Shown: positions 1-8,795, numbered from the stretch's first letter. The stretch: DNA of 45,326 nt from Clostridia bacterium (GCA_017410195.1 JAFQRF010000062.1:1-45326); one strand, 5' to 3'. Translations and numbers: made by a program. The notes: a model not told the origin generated them from the letters alone.

Positions 1-1
1 G

Positions 2-1045
2 GCAGGTAACAGACCTATAGCACTTCTTGGCGGAGGCACTGGCATGATCGGTGATCCCTCGGGCAGAAGCGATCTCCGTCAGGTTCTCACCAAGGAAACA
101 ATCGAGCATAACGTTGAATGCTTCAAAAAGCAGATGAGCCGTTTTATCGAATTCGGCGAAGGCAAGGCTATGATGATTAACAATGCAGACTGGCTTCTCA
201 ACCTCAACTACGTTGACGTTCTCCGCGAGGTCGGTGCTTGCTTCTCTGTTAACAATATGCTCCGCGCAGAATGCTATAAGCAGAGAATGGAAAAAGGTCT
301 TTCCTTCCTTGAGTTCAACTATATGATTATGCAGAGCTACGACTTCTATCATCTCTTCAAGGAATACGGCTGTAATATGCAGTTCGGCGGTGATGACCAG
401 TGGTCAAATATGCTTGGCGGTACTGAGCTTATCAGAAAGAAGCTCGGCAAGGATGCTTATGCAATGACTATCACTCTTCTTCTTAACTCCGAGGGCAAGA
501 AGATGGGTAAGACTGCTTCGGGCGCAGTATGGCTTGACCCCGAAAAGACCTCACCTTATGAGTTCTATCAGTATTGGCGTAACGTTGCCGATGACGATGT
601 TCTCAAGTGTATTCGCATGCTCACCTTCCTTCCTCTTGAAGAAATCGACGCAATGGATTCGTGGGAAGGCAGCCAGCTCAACACAGCGAAGGAAATCCTT
701 GCATTCGAGCTTACAAAGCTTGTTCACGGCGAAGAAGAAGCAACAAAGGCTCAGGCTGCCGCAAGAGCAATCTTCAGCGGTGCGGCTGACCTTGACAATA
801 TGCCCGCAACAACTCTTACAGATGCTGATTTCACAGACGGTATGATTGATATTCTTGATATCCTTATGAAAGCTGAAATCACAAAGTCAAGAGGTGAGGG
901 CAGACGTCTTGTTCAGCAGGGCGGTATTTCCGTTGACGATGCAAAAGTTACCGATTTTGCAATGAGCTTCGCTCAGTCAGCTCTCAAGGAAAATCCCATC
1001 GTTGTTAAGAAGGGTAAGAAAATCTTCCATAAGATTGAGGCATAA
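2..1045 (+). CDS. tyrS: Tyrosyl-tRNA synthetase, 5' end cut by the window
   Basis: Class I aminoacyl-tRNA synthetase that charges tRNA-Tyr in the cytoplasm. The reading frame is open from base 2, so the gene runs in from the left edge; 347 residues are visible and the HIGH-containing start of the Rossmann domain (roughly the first 60-70 residues of a protein of about 410) is missing. Visible signatures are the post-HIGH segment [13 protein letters not shown], the tyrosine-site region with QFGGDDQW, a KMSKS-type loop reading KKMGKT, and a C-terminal S4 RNA-binding domain ([17 protein letters not shown]). Only 2 bases separate its stop from the next gene, suggesting cotranscription. The family call is secure; promoter and any T-box leader lie outside the window. 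Confidence 0.97.
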   Translation, partial: AGNRPIALLGGGTGMIGDPSGRSDLRQVLTKETIEHNVECFKKQMSRFIEFGEGKAMMINNADWLLNLNYVDVLREVGACFSVNNMLRAECYKQRMEKGLSFLEFNYMIMQSYDFYHLFKEYGCNMQFGGDDQWSNMLGGTELIRKKLGKDAYAMTITLLLNSEGKKMGKTASGAVWLDPEKTSPYEFYQYWRNVADDDVLKCIRMLTFLPLEEIDAMDSWEGSQLNTAKEILAFELTKLVHGEEEATKAQAAARAIFSGAADLDNMPATTLTDADFTDGMIDILDILMKAEITKSRGEGRRLVQQGGISVDDAKVTDFAMSFAQSALKENPIVVKKGKKIFHKIEA

Positions 1046-1047
1046 TT

Positions 1048-1830
1048 ATGTTGAATCCCAAAGAAAAATGTGCGGTTTTTCTTGATATCGACGGCACGTT
1101 GCTTGGCGACAGCTTTACGATTTCCGACGATAATCTCAAAGCTATTGCAGATGCACGGGCGAAAGGACATATGGTTTTCATAAATACAGGCCGTTCATGG
1201 GGTAATATTCCCGATGTTCTTCATGAGCAGTTTAATCTCGACGGAGTAATCTCAGGCAGCGGTGCGATGATAACGATGAACGGCGAAACGGTTTATAAAT
1301 CATGCATGAGCGAAGAACTTATCAGACGTGTTGCGGAATACATGTTCAATAACCGTCAATATTGGCTGATTTTTGAAGGGTTAAGGAATGTGTATGCCAT
1401 TCCGAATGAAATCCGAGAAAAAAGAAGCTATGAAAATATTGTTGACTCTCCTGAAGATTATAAAAAAATATGTTCAGAGGATGAAATTCAGGTTATTGCC
1501 ATGGGAAAAATAGTTACCGATGATTTCAAAGAGCTGTTTAAAGACGATTTGACTGTTTTTCAGTTTGATACCTATGCCGACTGTGTTATTAAAGGACTCA
1601 ATAAAGCGAAAGGTATCGAAAAGGTGCTTGAACTGACGGGTATCAAAAGGGAAAATACAATTGCAATCGGTGACAGCAACAATGATTACGATATGCTTGA
1701 ATATGCCGGGATAGGCGTTGCTATGGCAAATTCTCAGCAGAGAATACTTGATATGGCAGATTACATAACTGATTCCGCAAAGGAAAGCGGCGTTGCAAGA
1801 GCGATTGAAAAGCTTTTGCTTGAAAAATAA
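1048..1830 (+). CDS. HAD-superfamily (Cof-type) hydrolase
   Basis: Predicted cytoplasmic HAD phosphatase of 260 residues, usual length for the Cof/IIB subfamily. Motif I is FLDIDGT near residues 11-17 with both catalytic aspartates, motif II is the threonine of INTGRSW, motif III is a lysine in the LNKAKGIE segment, and motif IV is GDSNNDYDM with the metal-binding aspartates. The segment between motifs II and III is the cap domain that sets substrate choice. Members dephosphorylate sugar phosphates, flavin or pyridoxal phosphates, and the substrate cannot be read from sequence. The ATG lies 2 bases after the tyrS stop and a strong hairpin terminator follows, so it ends the tyrS transcript. 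Confidence 0.9.
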   Translation: MLNPKEKCAVFLDIDGTLLGDSFTISDDNLKAIADARAKGHMVFINTGRSWGNIPDVLHEQFNLDGVISGSGAMITMNGETVYKSCMSEELIRRVAEYMFNNRQYWLIFEGLRNVYAIPNEIREKRSYENIVDSPEDYKKICSEDEIQVIAMGKIVTDDFKELFKDDLTVFQFDTYADCVIKGLNKAKGIEKVLELTGIKRENTIAIGDSNNDYDMLEYAGIGVAMANSQQRILDMADYITDSAKESGVARAIEKLLLEK

Positions 1831-1837
1831 CTTAACG

Positions 1838-1870
1838 GCGGGGTGTTTTTCATCCCGCCCTTCTTTTTTT
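1838..1870 (+). terminator. Intrinsic terminator after the HAD gene
   Basis: Nine-base stem 1838-1846 with 1851-1859 (one G-U pair), loop TTTT, followed by a T-rich run to 1870. It closes the tyrS-HAD unit and insulates the sigma-factor promoter that begins about 30 bases downstream. Confidence 0.85.
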
Positions 1871-1898
1871 GAAATAATTAAAAAATTTATTAAAAAAG

Positions 1899-1925
1899 AC
1901 AGACCAATTCTTTTCTTCTTACGTC
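1899..1925 (+). promoter_or_regulatory. Putative ECF-sigma promoter of the sigma-factor gene
   Basis: ACAGACCAA at 1899-1907, 14 bases, then CGTC at 1922-1925, 60 bases before the ATG and behind an A-rich tract. Taking CAGACC as the -35 core gives a 16-base gap to CGT, the spacing seen in ECF promoters such as the SigW type (TGAAAC, 16, CGTA). The same element at the same spacing stands before 19289. No sigma-A-type promoter is evident here. The promoter role is inferred; the shared motif is seen directly. Confidence 0.65.
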
Positions 1926-1981
1926 TTAATAGTGTTGGGCATAAAAAATGCGTAAATATTTCCGGAAACGGAGGATAAATC

Positions 1982-4276
1982 ATGAAGGACAGCCAAGAAA
2001 GAATTAACGAACTTGCAGGAAAACTTAAAAAGGGTGACCAATCAGCTTTTGAAGAGCTTTATATGCTTACAAGCTCAAAGGCTTATTTCATTGCACTTAA
2101 AATTTGCGGAGATAAGCATGATGCTGAAGATATTGTTCAAGAAAGCTATGTTACTGCTCTTGCAAGAATTTCCACACTTGAAAAAACGGAGAGCTTTATG
2201 AGTTGGTTTAATCGAATCGTTGCAAACAAAAGTAAGGATTTTCTAAGAAAAAATAACCCTGATCTTTTTACGGAGGAAGAAGAAAGACTGCTCGGAAACA
2301 CCCTTGAGAACGGAGAGACTTTTTCTCCGGAAGCAAACATTGACCGCGAAGAACTCAGAACAGCGGTTATGAGTGCTGTGGATGAGCTTGCGGTTGAAAA
2401 GCGAGCTTGCGTTCTTATGAAATATTTTGAGGATATGAGTGTTATCGAGATTGCGGAAAGCATGGAGATTCCCGTTAGTACTGTCAAAAACAGATTGTGG
2501 AGCGCACGTAAGGAATTGAAATCCATGTTTGAAAGAAGAGGATTGACTGCGGCTTACAGTGTTGCGCCTTTCGGTGTTGTGACTTGGGCACTCAATTCAA
2601 CCTTCGAGACGGTTGCGCAGTCATTTGAAGGCAGCGCAACAGCGGCAAAAATCTTTTCTGGCATTGCGGTTGCAGGCACGGCAGCGGCAACCGGTGCGGC
2701 GGTGAGCGCAACTGCAGGAACAGCTGCGACAGGTACCGGCATTTTTGCAAAGGCAGCAGCGGCATCAACAATGCAGAAAATCGTTTCGGGACTGGTTGTT
2801 GCGGGAGTCGTGACGGGTTCAACAGTTGGAATAACCTCTGTTGTAAAAAATAATAAGAATACAGAAGATATTATTCCGACAACATCTTATACCGAAACCG
2901 TTGATTACAAAGCTGTACATGAGCCTGAGATACCCGTAGTGAACGAGGTTGCAGTTGACGCCGAAAACAAGGAAAGCGAAAAATACTCAACCAAAACCCT
3001 TGATTTCGGAGACCCTAAAAAAATGTCAGAAAAGGTTGATTACAAAGGAACCTTGAAGCTCGGTGATAACCATGTTGAATTTGAAGACGGTGTAAGCACA
3101 TACTACGTTAATTTCGAAGTTGAAGAACCGGGATATTATCTGTTTACCAGCGACCGTAAGGATATGTATACCTTCAGCTGGGTTTTCGTTCCTGAGGATT
3201 CACAGAGCGGTCAAATAGATGGTTATTATTCGGCGGTAATAAGCCCTTATGAAAATGAAGATATTCTGGAATATTTCGAAGCCGGCGAGCATACACTTCT
3301 CATTTCGAGAACCGAGGGCATAGATTCAACCGGTGTTAACGTTGAATATTTAGGCGAAGAGATAACGGATATTCAGATTGAGCAGGAAGACCTTGACAAT
3401 GTTATTTTGGGTTATGATGAAATCACTAAACGTGATGAAAGGGATAAGAACATGTTTTGGGTTATCGCGCATGATATGACCGAGGGGGAAGAAGGTTTAT
3501 ACGGAAATTCTTTCAGAACAAAGATTATCTTTTCTTCGGGAAAGGTGCATGATATGGGAGATGTGGGATTAAGCTACCATGTCAAAGGCGGAAAACTCAA
3601 GGAAGGAAAAAATACGGTAACATTTGAGTTGGGAGAAAAATTCGGCTTTCACAAGGAGTTTGTAATAACAGCGCATTCTCCGAAAGAATATGTAAAAGAT
3701 ATCGAGGTAAGTAACATTGATGAATTCAAAAAGGTAAAAATCAATGAGGAGGGCTTTATCCACAGCAAGCCCGAAAATTATGAGGTTACCGTAACCTATG
3801 CCGACGGAAGAAAAGAAACCTTTGACGGTGCAACATGGGACAGATTTATTGAACTTGACGACGGAAGAAAGCTTTTGGTTGTGTTTAACAGAGCAAGAGA
3901 AGACATGAGCATGGATTACAGGCTTCGCAGCAGAGATTATCTGCGCTTCAGAGTTTCAATCGGTGAAACCGATTACATTGACGAAGTCTGTACCGTTAAA
4001 GAATTCGATGTCATCGGCTACAGAAAAAGGCTTGACCAAAACAATCTTGAAGAAGTAAGAGAATATACCGTTAACATTGAAGATGGCATTGATCTTATGA
4101 AAGAAAATGCGGGCAGCGTTGAAGATTTTTTGTGGTATTCTGCGGAGCTTTCAAAAATAACCGGTTATAATTCTTATAAAATTGTCAAAAGAATCGCAGG
4201 TTTTGAACTCGACTATGCGATAACAACTTATAGAATTCTTACGAAAAATGAGTTTGATTTGTTCCAAAAAATATGA
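1982..4276 (+). CDS. ECF-type sigma factor fused to a membrane segment and large extracytoplasmic domain
   Basis: 764 residues, about four times a normal ECF sigma factor. Residues ~18-90 are sigma region 2 (FEELYMLT, DAEDIVQESY, WFNRIVANKSKDFLR) and ~128-185 are region 4, with the helix-turn-helix MSVIEIAESMEIPVSTVKNRL. Two Ala/Gly-rich hydrophobic stretches follow (~222-250 and ~264-288); the second is a good transmembrane helix, placing residues from ~290 outside. The outer part has beta-rich modules (EPGYYLFTS; ITDIQIEQEDLDNVILGY at 461-478; YVKDIEVSNIDE at 570-581) that align in order with the secreted protein at 19289-20539. ATG 1982 follows a good GGAGG. Inference: a one-component sensor in which an outside signal controls release or activity of the sigma domain, by proteolysis or otherwise. 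No separate anti-sigma gene is adjacent, so the fused region may take that role. Domain calls for sigma 2/4 are firm; the mechanism is not known. Confidence 0.88.
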   Translation: MKDSQERINELAGKLKKGDQSAFEELYMLTSSKAYFIALKICGDKHDAEDIVQESYVTALARISTLEKTESFMSWFNRIVANKSKDFLRKNNPDLFTEEEERLLGNTLENGETFSPEANIDREELRTAVMSAVDELAVEKRACVLMKYFEDMSVIEIAESMEIPVSTVKNRLWSARKELKSMFERRGLTAAYSVAPFGVVTWALNSTFETVAQSFEGSATAAKIFSGIAVAGTAAATGAAVSATAGTAATGTGIFAKAAAASTMQKIVSGLVVAGVVTGSTVGITSVVKNNKNTEDIIPTTSYTETVDYKAVHEPEIPVVNEVAVDAENKESEKYSTKTLDFGDPKKMSEKVDYKGTLKLGDNHVEFEDGVSTYYVNFEVEEPGYYLFTSDRKDMYTFSWVFVPEDSQSGQIDGYYSAVISPYENEDILEYFEAGEHTLLISRTEGIDSTGVNVEYLGEEITDIQIEQEDLDNVILGYDEITKRDERDKNMFWVIAHDMTEGEEGLYGNSFRTKIIFSSGKVHDMGDVGLSYHVKGGKLKEGKNTVTFELGEKFGFHKEFVITAHSPKEYVKDIEVSNIDEFKKVKINEEGFIHSKPENYEVTVTYADGRKETFDGATWDRFIELDDGRKLLVVFNRAREDMSMDYRLRSRDYLRFRVSIGETDYIDEVCTVKEFDVIGYRKRLDQNNLEEVREYTVNIEDGIDLMKENAGSVEDFLWYSAELSKITGYNSYKIVKRIAGFELDYAITTYRILTKNEFDLFQKI

Positions 4277-4283
4277 TATAAAA

Positions 4284-4312
4284 AGCGCCGCAGATTCAAA
4301 ATCTGCAGCGCT
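4284..4312. terminator. Bidirectional terminator between convergent genes
   Basis: Thirteen-base stem 4284-4296 with 4300-4312 and loop CAA, one mismatch on the plus strand that becomes a G-U pair on the minus strand. T-rich sequence follows on the plus side (from 4313) and A-rich sequence precedes it (T-rich on the minus side), so it can end both the sigma gene and the minus-strand gene ending at 4320. Confidence 0.85.
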
Positions 4313-4319
4313 TAATTTT

Positions 4320-5261
4320 TTATTTTTTAACTTTATTTGTCTTCTCTTTCGTCGAGGGTTTACCCGATTTTTCAAGAAGAACGAGAAGCAGACACCAGAA
4401 GGCGGCGAGAAGAACAAAGAGAATACAAACGAGAATAGCATTCTCAATTGCGAAGCTCAGAAGTCCGCCGACTGCCGGTAAGTAGCTTTTAACAATTCCG
4501 TAACAATCCGATGCTAACATGGTATATGGCAATTGATTTGAATTGGTTATATCAGTGGTGAATATCTCTGCATCTTCAAGACCGAGTGCGGATGCTGAAT
4601 TAATCATGTGAATGTCGCAGCCGGATGTTGTTGCCGAGGGAACGCAAAGAAGTTCTTCTGCCACATATTCATCGGGTTCAACCATTTTTGAAATGATAAG
4701 GTCGCCTTTTGAAACGAGTTTTTTGCCATTGGACTTCAGTATATCTGCGCTCATTGTGTTGAAGCAGAATCCTCCGATGTTTGAACCGCCGTTGTCGAGG
4801 AAAATCGAAACAAAGCATCCGAGGACAAAAACAACTACCGTTGCGGCAAGCAGAATTATCGAAATAATTTTGCCGGCTAATGCACCTTTGTTTTTCTTTT
4901 GGGGAGCTGATTCAACTTCTGTTTCTCCGTAATTGATGTTAGGGATAAACGGTGCGTTTTCCTGCTGTGCAGGTGCACCGACGGGGGAATAGCCTGCATT
5001 ATTCTGACCGATGGGAACAAGCGGTCTGGGCTTCTTTTCCTTCTTTTCGGGCTGAGGTGAATATGTAGGCTCCGCATCAAGCGACTGAGCAGGCTTTGAA
5101 AAATAACCCGAACTGCTTATATCCTGCGGTTTTGAGCTTGAATCGTTTGTTTTCTGCTGAGGAGCGGACACAAACTGATTTGCAGCGGATGTCTGCCCGC
5201 GTGTTTTAGAAACAAATTCAAGGTCAAGCTCATCTATGCTTTTAAGTTTGAACTGATCCAT
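4320..5261 (-). CDS. Membrane protein with divergent SipW-like (S26B) signal peptidase domain
   Basis: 313 residues from ATG 5261, preferred over an upstream TTG at 5282 because GAAAGG lies just upstream of the ATG. Residues ~1-125 are a hydrophilic Ser/Pro/Gln-rich cytoplasmic region; a first membrane helix (KIISIILLAATVVVFVLGC) follows, then an outside segment and a second helix near the C-terminus (AILVCILFVLLAAFWCLLL). The outer segment has the order of SipW/archaeal signal peptidases: a serine block (NTMSADI), KGDLIISKM, a histidine in CDIHMIN, and YGIVKSYLPAVGGLLSF. It departs from the usual SGSMEP block, so it may be a divergent peptidase or an inactive relative. It follows the DivIVA-like gene by 33 bases, and the pair probably forms one transcript. 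Confidence 0.6.
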   Translation of the reverse strand: MDQFKLKSIDELDLEFVSKTRGQTSAANQFVSAPQQKTNDSSSKPQDISSSGYFSKPAQSLDAEPTYSPQPEKKEKKPRPLVPIGQNNAGYSPVGAPAQQENAPFIPNINYGETEVESAPQKKNKGALAGKIISIILLAATVVVFVLGCFVSIFLDNGGSNIGGFCFNTMSADILKSNGKKLVSKGDLIISKMVEPDEYVAEELLCVPSATTSGCDIHMINSASALGLEDAEIFTTDITNSNQLPYTMLASDCYGIVKSYLPAVGGLLSFAIENAILVCILFVLLAAFWCLLLVLLEKSGKPSTKEKTNKVKK

Positions 5262-5294
5262 ATCGGTTATACTGCCTTTCAACTAAGATAATGA

Positions 5295-5621
5295 TTATTT
5301 TGAAATTTTTGCACGCAGAGCGGCGTTTTCCTTTGCAATTTCTTCGCTGAGCTTTGTTATTCTGTCGATACTTGCGAGAAGCGCAGGGTCGGCAGCGGGT
5401 GCTGCAACGGGTGCTGCAGCGGCGGCACCGTTTGCTTTGAGAGCTTTGTTTTCATCCGAAAGCTGACGGCAGATTTTCTTGAGCTTTTCATTGTTGGCTT
5501 CGGTAGCCTTGGCATATTCGAAAACCTTTTTATATTCTGTTTTAAGAACTGTTATATATTGCTCGACCTGTGCGCAGTTATAGCCTTCGGCAGTTTTCTG
5601 AAATAAATCTTTATTTTCCAT
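5295..5621 (-). CDS. DivIVA/GpsB-like coiled-coil protein
   Basis: 108 residues. The N-terminus (LFQKTAEGYNCAQVEQYI) matches the DivIVA-domain pattern F..GY....V..Y, which binds membrane lipid or division proteins in Firmicutes. It is followed by heptad-like coiled coil (~25-60), an Ala/Pro-rich linker (~65-80) and a short second coil at the C-terminus. It is shorter than DivIVA and nearer GpsB size. ATG 5621 follows GGAGG. The likely role is a scaffold at the membrane or septum; the neighbouring SipW-like membrane protein may be a partner, which is inference only. Confidence 0.75.
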   Translation of the reverse strand: MENKDLFQKTAEGYNCAQVEQYITVLKTEYKKVFEYAKATEANNEKLKKICRQLSDENKALKANGAAAAAPVAAPAADPALLASIDRITKLSEEIAKENAALRAKISK

Positions 5622-5661
5622 GGTTTTTCCTCCATAATTTTTTGTTTTATTAATTTACTAT

Positions 5662-5691
5662 ATCATATATCAACAAAAAATACAACATCAA
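5662..5691 (-). promoter_or_regulatory. Sigma-A-type promoter for the DivIVA-like gene
   Basis: On the minus strand TTGATG (5686-5691), 18 bases, TATGAT (5662-5667), about 40 bases before the ATG at 5621. Confidence 0.45.
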
Positions 5692-5787
5692 ATCCAAATA
5701 TTTATTGTTTTTTACAGAGTATTCTGTTGAATTCGGTATCAGTCTGCCGTTAAATCCGGTCAAACACGTTCATTTGATTGCATATAC

Positions 5788-5816
5788 TTGATTTTGCTGC
5801 AGATAATTGATATAAT
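5788..5816 (+). promoter_or_regulatory. Sigma-A-type promoter for the acyl-amido synthetase gene
   Basis: TTGATT at 5788-5793, 17 bases, perfect TATAAT at 5811-5816, 38 bases before the ATG at 5854. Because this promoter sits inside the longest open frame, it argues against a TTG start at 5788. Confidence 0.7.
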
Positions 5817-5853
5817 TAAAAAAGTTAAAATAAAGACAGGATGTGAATCAACT

Positions 5854-7584
5854 ATGCCTTTTTCAGACCTCGGTGTTTTGCTCGGAGATGTTTCTTTGCT
5901 TGAAATTGAGCATCACACAAAAAATCCTATGAAAGCGCAGGAGAATACATTAAAAAAGATTCTCGAAAGAAACAAAAATTGCGAAATCGGAAAAAAATAT
6001 AATTTTAAGGATATCAGATCCATCAGGGAATTCCAGGAAAAGCTTCCGATTACAACCTACGAAGACTATGAGTCCTATGTTGAAAGAATGCTTTTCAACA
6101 AAGAAAAGAACATAATGTTCACAGGCCCCAATATCAGATATTGTTCATCCTCAGGCAGTGTCGGCAAGCCGAAGATTCTGCCCAAATCAATAAAAGATCT
6201 CTGGAACATGCAGTGCATCGGTTTTTCATGCACGGTTGCAACCGCTGCTCATCACCTTAAGAAGGTTAAGGGAATAAAAATGCCTGCTCAGATGGGTCCT
6301 CTTGCTCTCGTTCTTACCGGTCACAGACTCGAAGACGGCAAGCAGTGCAACGGAGCAGGTCAGATTCCTCTTACTTATTTGAAAGCTATTCTTCCTTTTT
6401 TCTGCACTTCGCCTGTATCTCTTCTTTTTCCCGAGCATGAGGAGCTTCTTGATACGTCATATCTTCAGCTGCGTTTTGCTCTTGAAAACAGAAAGGTCAG
6501 TTACCTCGGCTCGATAGTCATAACCCTGCTTACAACAATGTTTGACTATCTTGAAGAGAACTGGCAGATGCTCTGCGATGATATCGAAAAAGGTATAATC
6601 AACCCCAAAGTGAAAATTACTCCCGAAGCATATGCCGAATATTCAGGAAAATTCAAGCCTAATCCCCGAAGAGCGGCAGAGCTTCGCAAGGAATTTGAAA
6701 AGGGATTTGACACTCCGATTGCTCCGAGAATATGGCCTATGCTTACATGGGCGTATGGAATGATTGGTGCAAATCTTAAGGTTTACGTTGAAAAACTGCG
6801 CAAATCGATCGGTCCCGATATTCCCATCCATAACATGGGTTATGCGGCTGCAGAGGGCTTCTTTGCTATGCCTACGGAGCTTGATGTCCACGACGGTGTT
6901 CTTCTTCCCCACTGCATTTTCTTTGAGTTCCTTCCGGTTGATGATGATGCCGAGGATGCGGACGATAACGCAAAACCGCTTCTTATTTCCGAGCTTGAAA
7001 TCGGCAAGAAATATGAGGTTATCGTTACCAATTTCTCGGGTCTTTACAGATACAGAATCGAAGATGTTGTCACCGTTACAAAGATGCACAACAACACACC
7101 GAGAATTGAGCTTCTTTACAGACGCAATCTCAGCCTTAACATTGCGAATGAGAAGTCAACAACCCAGATGGTTGACTTTGCCGCAAAAGAAACGGCGAAT
7201 AAAATGGGCAATGAGTTTGTCGGTCACAGCTTCTATGCCGACTATACCACAAATCCGCCGCGTTACTGCATGCTTGCAGAGCCGAAAAATCCCGTTTCAG
7301 AAGAAGAAAGACAGAAATATATTGATGTTCTGGATAATGAGCTTAATGAAGTTAACGAAAAATATTTCAAATACAGACGTTGGGGCATGCTCGGGAGACC
7401 CGAGGTTCTTTTTCTCAAAGAAAAGACCTACTGGGACTACAGAGAGTATCTGCGTTCAAAGGGCGTTGTTTTAAATCAGGTAAAGCCCGTTACGGTGCTT
7501 AATACGGAAGAAAGATGTGATTTCTTCTTCTCGCATGTTGCAACCGAAACAAAGCTGCCTTATATCCCTAAAGAAAGCAAATAA
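5854..7584 (+). CDS. GH3-type (auxin-responsive) acyl-amido synthetase family protein
   Basis: 576 residues from ATG 5854, chosen because AGGATGTG precedes it and a promoter occupies the upstream frame. The protein belongs to the GH3/JAR1 branch of the ANL adenylating superfamily, whose plant members join amino acids to acyl hormones through an acyl-AMP. Seen: the N-terminal ERNKNCEIGKKYNF region, FQEKLPITTYEDYESYV, the phosphate loop CSSSGSVGKPKILP, a YAAAEGFF block, and LYRYRIEDVV, the conserved GLYRYRIGDVV-like motif before the C-terminal lid. No signal peptide, so cytoplasmic. The bacterial substrate is unknown. The next gene starts 17 bases downstream and is probably cotranscribed. Confidence 0.85.
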   Translation: MPFSDLGVLLGDVSLLEIEHHTKNPMKAQENTLKKILERNKNCEIGKKYNFKDIRSIREFQEKLPITTYEDYESYVERMLFNKEKNIMFTGPNIRYCSSSGSVGKPKILPKSIKDLWNMQCIGFSCTVATAAHHLKKVKGIKMPAQMGPLALVLTGHRLEDGKQCNGAGQIPLTYLKAILPFFCTSPVSLLFPEHEELLDTSYLQLRFALENRKVSYLGSIVITLLTTMFDYLEENWQMLCDDIEKGIINPKVKITPEAYAEYSGKFKPNPRRAAELRKEFEKGFDTPIAPRIWPMLTWAYGMIGANLKVYVEKLRKSIGPDIPIHNMGYAAAEGFFAMPTELDVHDGVLLPHCIFFEFLPVDDDAEDADDNAKPLLISELEIGKKYEVIVTNFSGLYRYRIEDVVTVTKMHNNTPRIELLYRRNLSLNIANEKSTTQMVDFAAKETANKMGNEFVGHSFYADYTTNPPRYCMLAEPKNPVSEEERQKYIDVLDNELNEVNEKYFKYRRWGMLGRPEVLFLKEKTYWDYREYLRSKGVVLNQVKPVTVLNTEERCDFFFSHVATETKLPYIPKESK

Positions 7585-7601
7585 ATTCAGGAGTGGTACA
7601 A

Positions 7602-8795
7602 TTGAAAAATATCAATAAAATTGTTGCGGTATTTCTTTCGGTGATTATCGCTTTCGGCGCAACACTATCGGTTTCGGCATCACAGCCCGACGATGAAATC
7701 AAGACTCTTTCGGAATATAAAGAGCTTATCTGGGAAGAAGGTATTCCCGTTATAACAACAGACGGTTTGCTCAGCTTACTCAATACCGTATCATCCGTTT
7801 TCAGCTTTCTCAGAGGAGATGGTTTTCAGCCCGGCGCAAGGCTTGATATGAAGGTTGATGATTTCGTTGCCGAAAGATGCAACGCCGTCTATGAAAGCGG
7901 CGGACTTGATATCGTCGGTCTTCTCAAGAGTGTTCCCGATATGTCTGCACTTGCGCTGCTTGTTGATACATTCAATATTGATACTGCGGAACTCAGGGAG
8001 AAAATTTTTGTTGTAAGAGATAAATATAAAGCCGAAGGCAACGAAGCAATGGTCAAGGTTATGTTCATGCTCGGTTCATTTGTCAGCGTTGTTGAGGAAT
8101 GCGTTGTTTTTGCCGAACCTACCGAAGAAGATCCGACAAACTACGAAGTAATGCTCAGGCTTACTTATAAAGACGGTACGGGAGATATAATGCACCCGGG
8201 TATTTTCATCAATTCCGAAACGGGCAGATGTACCAACAAGGACGGCACGGGTCTTATCGGAACCGGTTTTGAGGTCAATCTTTCAGAAATGGTTGTTTAT
8301 GCAACAATCAATTCATGGATGAGAGATTTCGGCTTCTGTCTGTTTTATGATGTTGCCGCTTTGGCAATGCCGCTTCTCTGGAAATATGAAACACGCAGAT
8401 TCAAGTTTGATTATGACGGTCAGGAATGGATGATTCAGGCGTGGAAGGGTAATTATCTTATCACAAACGGTGCGGAGGTCGGCGTTTATAACCGTCATCC
8501 GCTCAGATTCGGAAGCTATTACGACTGCGCATCCGATGAGCAGCTTATGGAAATGTCTATGCAGCTTTATCACGGTGATGATCTTCTTGTTAATCAGAAG
8601 CCTCAGATGCATTGGTGGATTAACGGATTCAATATGTGCGGCAGACACTATATTCCTGCAAGCCTTACTTTGAAATTCTCCGTTGAAATGCCTGATTCTG
8701 AAATGGTTGAGGCGTTCACAAAATCAATTGACAGACACTATATGCACGATGTAACTTATACCGTTGAAGGAACAACGGTTTATGTTACTTGGTAA
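7602..8795 (+). CDS. Secreted protein with DUF4474-like C-terminal domain
   Basis: 397 residues from a TTG at 7602. A perfect AGGAG at 7589-7593 sits 8 bases before it and overlaps the alternative GTG at 7593, which is therefore excluded. The N-terminus is a classic signal peptide (KNINKIVAVFLSVIIAFG, ending near VSA-SQ). The middle is helical; the C-terminal half has FDYDGQEWMIQAWKGNY and GAEVGVYNR, which I recall as typical of the Firmicutes domain DUF4474. No enzymatic motif is recognised. Its tight linkage to the cytoplasmic acyl-amido synthetase may be functional, but that is inference. Confidence 0.75.
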   Translation: MKNINKIVAVFLSVIIAFGATLSVSASQPDDEIKTLSEYKELIWEEGIPVITTDGLLSLLNTVSSVFSFLRGDGFQPGARLDMKVDDFVAERCNAVYESGGLDIVGLLKSVPDMSALALLVDTFNIDTAELREKIFVVRDKYKAEGNEAMVKVMFMLGSFVSVVEECVVFAEPTEEDPTNYEVMLRLTYKDGTGDIMHPGIFINSETGRCTNKDGTGLIGTGFEVNLSEMVVYATINSWMRDFGFCLFYDVAALAMPLLWKYETRRFKFDYDGQEWMIQAWKGNYLITNGAEVGVYNRHPLRFGSYYDCASDEQLMEMSMQLYHGDDLLVNQKPQMHWWINGFNMCGRHYIPASLTLKFSVEMPDSEMVEAFTKSIDRHYMHDVTYTVEGTTVYVTW

